Source of the DNA: Candidatus Rokubacteria bacterium 13_1_40CM_68_15
GTDB taxonomy: Bacteria; Methylomirabilota; Methylomirabilia; Rokubacteriales; CSP1-6
DNA: 43,246 nt
NCBI GenBank assembly: GCA_001917585.1
Contig: MNEG01000161.1
Location: forward strand, 1-43,246
Direction of reading: 5' to 3'
Shown here: one piece after another, positions 15,655 through 23,081 of the stretch
Layout of the letters: every line of letters starts with the position of its first letter
How positions within the stretch are numbered: position 1 is the first letter of the stretch
Notes under the pieces: generated by a model
What the model saw: the letters and a program-made list of their open reading frames with translations, nothing else
What the model was told of the DNA's origin: nothing
Databases searched by the model: none
Program-made: the position numbers and the translations under genes

Positions 15655-16278
15655 GTTGCGCGCGCTGTCGATGAGCTCGAGAAATCGCCGCGTGGCCGCT
15701 TCCGGCTCCGGTGCGGCGCACACCGCCGAGATGACGGCCACGCCGTCGGCGCCGGCGTGGATGACCTGGGCGACGTTGTCGTGCGTGATACCCCCGATCC
15801 CGATCAGTGGGACGCTGATCTCGGAGCGGACCTTCGTGACGAGCTGCGGCCCCACCAGCTGGAAGCCGGGCTTGGTGCCGGTGGGGAACATCGAGCCGAC
15901 GGCGACGTAGTCGGCGCCCGCCGCCTGGGCCGCCCGGGCCTGCTCGACGCTGTGCGTGGAAAGGCCGAGGATCATCCCGCGGCCGAGCAGCGGGCGGGCC
16001 GCCGCCGGCGGCAGATCGTCCTGGCCCAGGTGGATCCCGTCGGCGCCGACGACCAGCGCGAGGTCGAGCCGGTCGTTGACGACGAACGTCGCGCCCCCCT
16101 GACGGCAGCGGTCGCGGAGCCGTTCGGCCAGCGGCAGGAGACGTCCCGACGGCCACTCCTTTTCGCGCAGCTGAACGAGGCGGCAGCCGCCGGCGAGCGT
16201 CGCGTCCAGAATGGTCAGCAGATCGCGCCCGCGCGCCGCCGCGCGGTCGAGGATCACGTAGAGGCGCGGATCCGTCAC
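15625..16278 (-). CDS. thiE: thiamine phosphate synthase ThiE
   Basis: This 217-residue TIM-barrel enzyme is of normal length. It joins hydroxymethylpyrimidine pyrophosphate and thiazole phosphate to give thiamine phosphate. Family motifs are CRLVQLREKEW, FVVNDRLDLALVVGADGIHLGQDDLP, the phosphate-binding ADYVAVGSMFPTGTK and LIGIGGITHDN. The GTG at 16278 overlaps the accC stop by 4 bases (GTGA), so it is translated with accC. No TPP riboswitch is seen nearby, as expected for an internal operon gene. Its stop codon is part of the livK promoter. Confidence 0.94.
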   Translation of the reverse strand: MTDPRLYVILDRAAARGRDLLTILDATLAGGCRLVQLREKEWPSGRLLPLAERLRDRCRQGGATFVVNDRLDLALVVGADGIHLGQDDLPPAAARPLLGRGMILGLSTHSVEQARAAQAAGADYVAVGSMFPTGTKPGFQLVGPQLVTKVRSEISVPLIGIGGITHDNVAQVIHAGADGVAVISAVCAAPEPEAATRRFLELIDSARNLTTTRRRSL

Positions 16279-17612
16279 GGGTGCAGGCGGCGGCCGTCGA
16301 CGCTGGTGAAGCGGCCCTCCACGAACGCGGGATCGCTGAGAACCTTGAGCAGATAGGGAATGGACGTCTTGACGCCCTCCACCGTCGTCTCGAGCAGCGC
16401 GCGCCGCATCCGGTCGAGCGCCTCGGCTCGATCCTGGCCGTGCACGATCACTTTGGCCAGCAGGGAGTCGTAGAAGGGCGGGACGTCGTAGGGCGCCATC
16501 AGGTGGCTGTCGACGCGCACCTTGTAGCCGCCGGGGGCGATCCAGGCCGTCACGCGGCCGGCGCTCGGCGCGAAGGTTTCGGGATCCTCGGCGTTGACCC
16601 GGCACTCGAACGCGTGACCGTCGAGCCGGATGGCGTCCTGCCGGTAGCCCAGCGGCTCGCCGGCGGCGATGCGGATCTGTTCCCGGATGAGGTCGATCCC
16701 CGTCACCATCTCGGTCACGGCGTGCTCGACCTGGATGCGCGTGTTCATCTCGATGAAATAGAACGTGCCCCCGCCGTCGACGAGGAACTCGACGGTGCCC
16801 GCGTTCACGTAATTGACGGCGGACGCGGCGAGGAGCGCCGCCCGGTACAGACCGCTCCGGGTTTCCGGCTTGAGCGAGGGCGCCGGCGATTCCTCCACGA
16901 GCTTCTGGTGCCGCCGCTGCACGCTGCAGTCCCGCTCCCCGAGGTGAACCCGGATGCCGTGGGTGTCGCCCAGGACCTGGACCTCGACGTGCCGCGCCTC
17001 CTCGATGTACTTCTCGCAGTAGACCTCGGAGGACCCGAAGGCCGCGGCCGCTTCGGACTCGCAGGCGGCGAAGGCCTGCGCCGCGCCCTCGCGCTCGCGC
17101 ACGATCCGCATCCCGCGCCCACCCCCGCCGGCGGCCGCCTTGAAGATGACGGGATAGCCGATGCGGTCGGCGACCTCGACCGCTTCGGTCACGTCCTGGA
17201 GCGGGCGCTCGCTGCCGGGGACGACGGGCACGCCGGCAGCCTTGGCGAACTCGCGGGCCTGGGCCTTGTCGCCCATCAGCCGAATCGACTCCGCGGACGG
17301 CCCGATGAAGGTGATCCCGCACGCACGGCAGATGTCGGCGAAGGCAGGGTTCTCGGCGAGGAAACCGTAGCCCGGATGGATCGCTTCGCTGTCGGTCACG
17401 GCGGCCGCCGAGATGATCGACGGGATGTTGAGATAGCTCGAGCGCGCGTCGTTCGGCCCGACACAGATCGACTCGTCAGCCAGCCGCACCGGCAGCGATC
17501 GGGCGTCGGCGGTCGAGTGCGCGATGACCGTGCGAACGCCGAGCTCGCGGCACGTGCGGATGATGCGAAGGGCGATCTCGCCCCGGTTCGCGATCAGAAT
17601 CTTGCCGAACAT
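16275..17612 (-). CDS. accC: acetyl-CoA carboxylase biotin carboxylase subunit
   Basis: This 445-residue ATP-grasp enzyme carboxylates the biotin on AccB with bicarbonate and ATP, the first half of malonyl-CoA synthesis. It has the biotin carboxylase start KILIANRGEIALRIIRTCRELG, the glycine-rich loop KAAAGGGGRGMRIV, GERDCSVQRRHQKLVEESP, and the catalytic FIEMNTRIQVEHAVTE. The length is typical. The ATG at 17612 follows the TPR/peptidase gene by 22 bases. accB is not adjacent but lies on the far side of that peptidase gene, which is unusual. Confidence 0.96.
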   Translation of the reverse strand: MFGKILIANRGEIALRIIRTCRELGVRTVIAHSTADARSLPVRLADESICVGPNDARSSYLNIPSIISAAAVTDSEAIHPGYGFLAENPAFADICRACGITFIGPSAESIRLMGDKAQAREFAKAAGVPVVPGSERPLQDVTEAVEVADRIGYPVIFKAAAGGGGRGMRIVREREGAAQAFAACESEAAAAFGSSEVYCEKYIEEARHVEVQVLGDTHGIRVHLGERDCSVQRRHQKLVEESPAPSLKPETRSGLYRAALLAASAVNYVNAGTVEFLVDGGGTFYFIEMNTRIQVEHAVTEMVTGIDLIREQIRIAAGEPLGYRQDAIRLDGHAFECRVNAEDPETFAPSAGRVTAWIAPGGYKVRVDSHLMAPYDVPPFYDSLLAKVIVHGQDRAEALDRMRRALLETTVEGVKTSIPYLLKVLSDPAFVEGRFTSVDGRRLHP

Positions 17613-17634
17613 CAGCTGGGCGTAGGCCTCCCTG

Positions 17635-18903
17635 CTACCCGCCGAGCAGGTTTCGCCACTGCGACTCGAGCTCGGCGAGTCGCATGCCGTACACCTTCGT
17701 CATGGCGGCTGCGACGGAGTCGCCGTTGCCGAGACGCGTCAGCACGGCGCGGAGGGACGCGATTCCCCCGCGATTGAGCAGATCTTCGGTCACCCAGAGG
17801 GCGATGTCGTACCCGACGCGCGCGCGCGCGGGATCGGGGTCGCCGATGAGCGCTTCGAGCCCGACGAGCGTGAGACCGCCCGGCCCGCGCAGGAGCGGAT
17901 CGGCCCGTACGTCCTCCAGGTACTGGGCCAGCCCCTCCTGGAGCCAGCGCGGCGTCCGGCCACGCGACAGCTCGTGAATCGCGGCGTGAGCGTACTCGTG
18001 AACGACCAGCCGCTCGAGCGCCGCCCCGGCGGGCAGGCCGCTGCCGAGCGGCAGCCGAATCTTGCCGTCGTAGAGGCCGGTCACCCATCCATGAACCCGC
18101 GTCACGTCGTGGAACTGCACGCTCTCATAGAGCACGATGGTGACGCGCTCGGCCGGGTGGTAGTCGAGCTGATCGCCGACGCGCTCCCACGCTCGCTCGA
18201 GCGCCTGGACGACGGGACGAACCGTCTCGCCGCTGGCCGCTCGGTGCTTGACGACGAAGTGCGCCGTCGTCTCGCGCTGGAACGACGCCTCGACGCGACG
18301 CTCGCGCTCGATCTTCTCGAGGAGACGTCGTGCCGCCGCATGCCCGGGTTCACGCGCGAGGAGCGCGGTGAGGTGGGCCAGCGCGCGGTCGGTGTGATCG
18401 CGCTGGTCGTAGAGCCGGGCCAGGAGCAGCCGAACCTCGACGTCGTCTTCGGTGGCGATGGCGCGCTCGAGGGGCTCGAGGGCCTCGGTCGGGCGCCCGC
18501 CGTGGATCGCGGCGATACCGGCAGCCTTGAGAAGCCCGGGATCGTCGGGCAGCGCCTTCAGGCCCTGGCGGAAGAGCAGCAGCGCCTCCTCGGGCCGATT
18601 CTGCCTCAGCACGTCCCGTCCCCACCCCTCGAAGCACCGCGCGACGTCCTGACGCCACACCGGGCTCTTCGGATCATCGGCGGCAGCGCGGCTGAAGCGC
18701 TCGCAGGCGCCGGGGAACTGCCCGGCGGCGTAGAGCTGGAGGGCGGCCTGGCGCTCTCCGCCCCCGGCCGCGACGGTCGTGGTGGCGACGTAGGCGCGAT
18801 CGTCGAGGGAGGCTGTCGGATGGGAGCGCCAGCCCAGAAGCAACGCGGCGGCCACGAGCGGGACCGACGCGACGATCAGCCAGCCGGCTCGAGGCGCCCG
18901 CAC
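17635..18903 (-). CDS. TPR protein with a gluzincin (peptidase MA-like) domain
   Basis: This 422-residue protein has an N-terminal membrane anchor or signal (WLIVASVPLVAAALLLGW, residues 8-25). TPR-like repeats cover about 50-200. A zinc-peptidase domain covers about 210-420, with HEYAH at 302-306 and a likely third ligand, Glu323, in WLQEGLAQYLE. This is the gluzincin arrangement of the peptidase MA group, so proteolysis in the periplasm or at the membrane is likely, with target unknown. It starts with GTG at 18903, 7 bases after accB. Its place between accB and accC is odd, as those genes are normally neighbours. Confidence 0.83.
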   Translation of the reverse strand: MRAPRAGWLIVASVPLVAAALLLGWRSHPTASLDDRAYVATTTVAAGGGERQAALQLYAAGQFPGACERFSRAAADDPKSPVWRQDVARCFEGWGRDVLRQNRPEEALLLFRQGLKALPDDPGLLKAAGIAAIHGGRPTEALEPLERAIATEDDVEVRLLLARLYDQRDHTDRALAHLTALLAREPGHAAARRLLEKIERERRVEASFQRETTAHFVVKHRAASGETVRPVVQALERAWERVGDQLDYHPAERVTIVLYESVQFHDVTRVHGWVTGLYDGKIRLPLGSGLPAGAALERLVVHEYAHAAIHELSRGRTPRWLQEGLAQYLEDVRADPLLRGPGGLTLVGLEALIGDPDPARARVGYDIALWVTEDLLNRGGIASLRAVLTRLGNGDSVAAAMTKVYGMRLAELESQWRNLLGG

Positions 18904-18910
18904 GGTCGGC

Positions 18911-19378
18911 TTACCCCGCGGGCTCGATCAGGAACAGCGGTTGCCCGTACTCCACGGGTTGCCCGTTCTCCACGAGGATCTTCTCGATGCGGCCGGCGGC
19001 CTTGGAGTCGATCTCGTTCATGAGCTTCATCGCTTCGATGATGCAGAGGACCTGGCCCTGCTTGACGACGTCGCCTTCGCGCACGTACGGCTCGGCCGTC
19101 GGCGACGAGGCCCGATAGAACGTCCCGACCATCGGCGCTTCGACCGTGACGAGCGTCGCGTTGGTGACGACGTCGACGACCGGCCCCGCGGCCGGCGTGG
19201 GCGCCGGCGCCATCGGAACCGGAAACGCCGTCGGCGCGGCGCCTGGACGCTGCAGCCGGACCTTGAGGTTGCCCAGGCTGACCTCGATCTCGGCCAGGTC
19301 GAGCTCCCTCATGAGCGCGCCGAGCTGACGGGCGAGCTCGGTGGCTGCGTGGGCATCGGGCCGGCGGCTGACGCGCAT
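18911..19378 (-). CDS. accB: acetyl-CoA carboxylase biotin carboxyl carrier protein
   Basis: This 155-residue carrier has an N-terminal helical part, an Ala/Pro-rich linker (about 45-65), and a C-terminal biotinyl domain. The biotinylated lysine is Lys118 in EAMKLMNEI. APMVGTFYRASSP and VENGQPVEYGQPLFLIEP are the other landmarks. It carries the carboxyl group between AccC and the carboxyltransferase. It begins 2 bases after efp, an association seen in many bacteria. Confidence 0.95.
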   Translation of the reverse strand: MRVSRRPDAHAATELARQLGALMRELDLAEIEVSLGNLKVRLQRPGAAPTAFPVPMAPAPTPAAGPVVDVVTNATLVTVEAPMVGTFYRASSPTAEPYVREGDVVKQGQVLCIIEAMKLMNEIDSKAAGRIEKILVENGQPVEYGQPLFLIEPAG

Positions 19379-19380
19379 CG

Positions 19381-19950
19381 CTAGCCGGCCGCCGCCACGC
19401 GTCCGAGGTACTCACCGGTGCGCGTGTCGACCTTCACGACGTCGCCTTCGTTGAGGAAGAGCGGGACCTGGACGACGGCGCCCGTTTCGAGCGTAGCCGG
19501 CTTGGTGCCGCCCTGGGCGGTGTCGCCGCGCACGCCGGGGTCGGTCCTGGCCACGGCCAGCTCGATGAAGTTGGGGAGTTCGATGCTGACCGGGGAGCCG
19601 TTGATGTACAGCATCTCGAGCTCGGTGTTGTCCTTGAGGTAGAGCGCGGCGTCGCCGACCTCGTCCTCCGACAGCGACACCTGGTCGTAGGTTTCCAGGT
19701 CCATGAAGTGGAAGCGGTCGTCCTTGTACAGGAACTGCATGTGCTTGTCCTCGAAATCGACCAGCTCCACCTTCTCGCCCGACCGGAACGTATTGTCGAT
19801 GACGCGGCCCTGGCGCATGTGCTTGAGCTTCGTGCGCACGAACGCGCCGCCCTTGCCGGGCTTGACGTGCTGGAAGTCCACGATGGTATAGGGCTCGCCA
19901 TCGAAGACGATGCGCAGCCCCTTGCGGAACTCAGCGGTCGACACCTGCAT
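19381..19950 (-). CDS. efp: translation elongation factor P
   Basis: This 189-residue three-domain protein relieves ribosomes stalled at polyproline. The tip loop reads HVKPGKGGAF, with Lys33 at the position modified in E. coli (Lys34). No modification enzyme gene (epmA, epmB) is seen in the window. The C-terminal GDTAQGGTKPATLETGAVVQVP is typical. It starts at the ATG at 19950, 6 bases after the TPR gene, and is followed by accB after 2 bases. Confidence 0.96.
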   Translation of the reverse strand: MQVSTAEFRKGLRIVFDGEPYTIVDFQHVKPGKGGAFVRTKLKHMRQGRVIDNTFRSGEKVELVDFEDKHMQFLYKDDRFHFMDLETYDQVSLSEDEVGDAALYLKDNTELEMLYINGSPVSIELPNFIELAVARTDPGVRGDTAQGGTKPATLETGAVVQVPLFLNEGDVVKVDTRTGEYLGRVAAAG

Positions 19951-19956
19951 CGCGCG

Positions 19957-20583
19957 CTAACCCTTCCGTTTCAGCCGCGCGCGCAGCGCCCCTTCCAGCC
20001 CGGCGCGCGCGTCGGCGTTGTTCGGATCCCTGCGCAGGATCCGAATGAAGATGTTGAGGGCCTCTTCGGTGAGGCCCTGGTCGAGGCAGAGGGTTCCGAA
20101 GGCCGTCGTCACGAACGTGTCGTCGTCGAGCACGCGGGCGAGACCGCTGACCTCGCCATCACGCGGGGCCGCCCGCAGCAGTCCGAGCAGCGCCCGAGAC
20201 TCGCGGTCGGTGGGGTCGAGCCGGGCCGCGGCCTCCAGGTGCTCCGCGGCGACGTCCAGGCTTGCGCGCTGCCGATGGATCTCGGCGGCGAGGCGATGGG
20301 CCTGCGCCTCCTTCGGGCTCTCCTCGAGGATCGCGGTGAGCTCGGCCAGCGCGGCGTCGTGGTCGCCTTCGCCGAGCAGCGTCTTGGCCAGGATGAGGCG
20401 GGCCGTCGTGTAGTGCGGATAGCGGTCGAGGCCACGCCGACAGAGCGCGATGGCGTCCCGAGCGCGACCCGACTTCCGATAGAGGTCGGCGAGCTGGGCG
20501 AACGCGAGCGACTCCGGATCGCGCTGGAGCCGCTCTTCGTGCCGACGGATGGCGCCGGCGATCGCGGGATCGTCCACCGTCAT
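19957..20583 (-). CDS. tetratricopeptide repeat protein
   Basis: This 208-residue protein is made largely of TPR units, roughly residues 20-125 and again at 170-205 (for example SLAFAQLADLYRKSGRARDA and TTARLILAKTLLGEGDHDAA). It has no signal peptide or membrane segment, so it should be a cytoplasmic scaffold or adaptor. The ATG at 20583 is preferred; an in-frame TTG at 20622 would add 13 residues. It sits between aroB (43 bases away) and efp (6 bases). No specific function can be assigned. Many related genomes carry a peptidase gene at this point instead. Confidence 0.8.
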   Translation of the reverse strand: MTVDDPAIAGAIRRHEERLQRDPESLAFAQLADLYRKSGRARDAIALCRRGLDRYPHYTTARLILAKTLLGEGDHDAALAELTAILEESPKEAQAHRLAAEIHRQRASLDVAAEHLEAAARLDPTDRESRALLGLLRAAPRDGEVSGLARVLDDDTFVTTAFGTLCLDQGLTEEALNIFIRILRRDPNNADARAGLEGALRARLKRKG

Positions 20584-20626
20584 CGCAGAACCGTTATACG
20601 GGGCGCTTGTTTCGATTGTCAACGCG

Positions 20627-21709
20627 CTACCGTGCGAGCGACGCGAGCACCGCCCGCACGTCGGCGGGCGTCACGTCGTAGACGAGCTTGAAGGTCCCGA
20701 TGGTGGGCGCCAGGACGAACGGCACGCGCCCATCGCGCGACTTCTTGTCACGTCGCATCGCGGCCAGCACGGCGTCGGCGTCGACGGTATCGGCGCTGGT
20801 GGGAAGATCGACCGCCCTGAGCACCCGCTCCTGACGCTCCACGGTGGCCGCGTCGGTCAGGTTCAGCCGTCGCGCCAGGCGGGCCTCGGCCACGATGCCC
20901 AGCGACACCGCCTCGCCGTGCGTCCAGCGCTCGTAACCGGTGGCCGCCTCCAGCGCGTGACCGATGGTGTGTCCGTAGTTGAGCACGGCGCGCAGGTCCG
21001 TCTCCTGCTCGTCCCGCTCGATGACCCTCGCCTTGAGCCGGCACGAGCCTCCGATGATGCGCTCGAGCGCCGCCGGATCTCGGTCCAGCAGTGCCTGCGC
21101 GCTGGCCGCCACGTCGTCGAAGTAGGCCGCATCGAGCACGACACCGTGCTTGACGATCTCCGCCAGCCCGGATCTGAACTCACGCTGAGGCAACGTGAGA
21201 AGGGTGGTGGGATCGCTCAGCACGAGCCGTGGCTGGTGGAAGGCGCCAATGAGGTTCTTGGCACGCGGATGGTCGATCGCCGTCTTGCCGCCGATCGAGG
21301 CGTCGACCTGCGCGAGCACCGTGGTCGGCAGCTGGACGAAGTTGATGCCGCGCATGTACGTGGCGGCCACGAAGCCGGCCAGGTCACCAACGGCGCCGCC
21401 GCCGAGTGCCAGCACGGTCGACGTGCGGTCGAGGCCGGCGTCGAGCAGCGCGTTCCAGCACCGCTCCGCCACCACCAACGTCTTGGCCGCCTCCCCGTCC
21501 GGGACCTCGACGGTCGTGACCGCGAACCCGGCTTCTTCAAGGCTCTCGGTGACCATCTTGCCGTGTGCGCGGAGGATGCCGGGGGCGCTCAGGAGCGCGG
21601 CTCGGGACCCGACGCCGAGCGCCTTCAGCCGGGCGCCGGCGCTGGCCAGCGCACCGCGCTCAACGACGATCGGGTAAGATCGGGCGCCCAGCCGGACGTC
21701 GATGATCAT
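20627..21709 (-). CDS. aroB: 3-dehydroquinate synthase
   Basis: This 360-residue NAD- and metal-dependent enzyme carries out the second step of the shikimate pathway, DAHP to 3-dehydroquinate. NAD-binding GGGAVGDLAGFVAATYMRG and ASIGGKTAIDH are present. Metal ligands are expected in GLAEIVKHGVV (Glu), NYGHTIGHALE (His) and WTHGEAVSLG (His). The length is normal. The ATG at 21709 lies just beyond the tandem-repeat tract that separates it from aroC. Shikimate kinase, often between aroC and aroB, is not here. Confidence 0.95.
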   Translation of the reverse strand: MIIDVRLGARSYPIVVERGALASAGARLKALGVGSRAALLSAPGILRAHGKMVTESLEEAGFAVTTVEVPDGEAAKTLVVAERCWNALLDAGLDRTSTVLALGGGAVGDLAGFVAATYMRGINFVQLPTTVLAQVDASIGGKTAIDHPRAKNLIGAFHQPRLVLSDPTTLLTLPQREFRSGLAEIVKHGVVLDAAYFDDVAASAQALLDRDPAALERIIGGSCRLKARVIERDEQETDLRAVLNYGHTIGHALEAATGYERWTHGEAVSLGIVAEARLARRLNLTDAATVERQERVLRAVDLPTSADTVDADAVLAAMRRDKKSRDGRVPFVLAPTIGTFKLVYDVTPADVRAVLASLAR

Positions 21710-21745
21710 CGGGTCAGGAGCGCGGCTCGAGTCGGACTACCAGCG

Positions 21746-21897
21746 GCGCTCGGCTCGCCGCCCGAGCGCGCCTCACCTCGCACGATTGTCGAGCCCATTT
21801 CAGCGCTCGGCTCGCCGCCCGAGCGCGTCTCACCTCGCACGATTGTCGAGCCCATTTCAGCGCTCGGCTCGCCGCCCGAGCGCGTCTCACCTCGCAC
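21746..21897. repeat. 57-bp tandem repeat, about 2.7 copies, between aroC and aroB
   Basis: Copies begin at 21746, 21803 and 21860; the third is cut after 38 bases, just at the aroC stop codon. The first copy differs from the others at one position (a C for a T near base 31). Each unit contains a hairpin: GCGCTCGG, 8 bases, then CCGAGCGC. Because 57 is 19 codons, an open frame passes through, but nothing suggests it is a gene. The unit is not seen elsewhere in the window. Confidence 0.9.
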
Positions 21898-22997
21898 TAC
21901 CATCGCTTCAATCCTTCGACGTACGCGGCGTGGTTGCGGCGGACGATGCCGGCTGCCGGCACCGCGCACACGTCGCTGCGCTCGACGACGGCCTCGACCG
22001 CTTCCTTGGTCGCGAGATCCACAGATTTCAGCGGTGTCCGCAGCGTCGACAGCGGCTTCATGGCGGCACGCACGATCACGGGCTGGCCGTTCGTCACACC
22101 GCCCTCGAGGCCGCCAGCGTTGTTGCTCGAGCGCCGGAAACCGCTTTCGGCGTCGAACAGGATCTCGTCGTGGACCGCGGATCCTGGCCGGCGCGCCGCT
22201 TCGAAGCCGAGACCCAGCTCGACGCCCTTGATGGCCTGGATGGCGGAGAAGGCCTGGGCCAGGCGGCCGTCGAGACGCCGGTCCCACTGCACGTAGGAGC
22301 CGAGCCCGACGGGGCAGCCGAGGGCGACGACCTCGAACACGCCACCCAGCGTGTCGCCCTTGGCCTTGGCGTCGTCGATGGCGGCGATGATGGCGGCCTC
22401 CGTTTCGGTATCAGCGCAGCGGACCTCGGAGGTCTCCGCGCGACGCTTCACTTCGTCCCACGGCATCTCGAAGTCCCCGGGTATCCGTACACCACCGATC
22501 TCGGTGACGTGGCTGAGGATCGTGATCCCGAATTCGGCGAGCAGGCGCTTGGCCACTCCCGCCACCGCGACGCGGGCGGTCGTCTCGCGCGCGCTGGAGC
22601 GCTCGAGAACGTTACGGATATCGCGGTGGCCGTACTTCATCGCGCCCGCCAGGTCGGCGTGCCCGGGACGCGGCCGCGTCACTTCCTTGGGTGCGGTGCC
22701 AGCCTCGGGAGGCCCGACGGACATCGTGGCTTTCCAGTTCTCCCAGTCCCGATTCGCGATCTGCAGCGTGAGCGGGCTGCCCAGGGTGTGGCCCCAGCGC
22801 AGGCCGGACACGATGTGAACGCGGTCACGCTCGATCTTCATCCGCCCGCCACGGCCGTAGCCGCGCTGGCGGCGAGCCAGATCGACGTCGATGTCGGCCT
22901 CGGTCAAGGGAAGCCCCGCGGGAACGCCGTCGATGACGGCGGTCAAGGCTTCGCCATGGGACTCGCCGGCGGTCAGGAAGCGGAAGATCTCTGCCAT
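21897..22997 (-). CDS. aroC: chorismate synthase
   Basis: This 366-residue FMN-dependent enzyme makes chorismate, the last common precursor of aromatic compounds. It has the family signatures [63 protein letters not shown] (in parts) and the C-terminal [11 protein letters not shown]. The length is normal. It starts with ATG at 22997, 84 bases after pilQ; the gap is GC-rich with imperfect palindromes that may end the pil transcript. The aroC stop codon touches the third copy of the tandem repeat. Confidence 0.96.
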   Translation of the reverse strand: MAEIFRFLTAGESHGEALTAVIDGVPAGLPLTEADIDVDLARRQRGYGRGGRMKIERDRVHIVSGLRWGHTLGSPLTLQIANRDWENWKATMSVGPPEAGTAPKEVTRPRPGHADLAGAMKYGHRDIRNVLERSSARETTARVAVAGVAKRLLAEFGITILSHVTEIGGVRIPGDFEMPWDEVKRRAETSEVRCADTETEAAIIAAIDDAKAKGDTLGGVFEVVALGCPVGLGSYVQWDRRLDGRLAQAFSAIQAIKGVELGLGFEAARRPGSAVHDEILFDAESGFRRSSNNAGGLEGGVTNGQPVIVRAAMKPLSTLRTPLKSVDLATKEAVEAVVERSDVCAVPAAGIVRRNHAAYVEGLKRW

Positions 22998-23081
22998 CGA
23001 AGAAGCCCTCGTCGCGTGCCGTTCAGATTACCATGCGGCGCGCGGCCGGTGCCGGCCCCGGCGCCGGGACCGGGCAGCAGC

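Noticed and set aside
13998-15674. A 558-codon open frame on the plus strand opposite livH and livK
   Set aside because: It is antisense to two certain genes, has no recognisable motif and spans their intergenic hairpin.
15588-16278. TPP riboswitch near thiE
   Set aside because: thiE is internal to an operon, overlapping accC, and no THI-box-like sequence was seen.
21746-21897. CRISPR array
   Set aside because: The units are direct tandem copies without spacers, and no cas gene is near.
23000-23081. GC-rich palindromes between pilQ and aroC as a terminator
   Set aside because: The best stem has a mismatch in the minus-strand RNA and no U-run; too weak to list as a feature.
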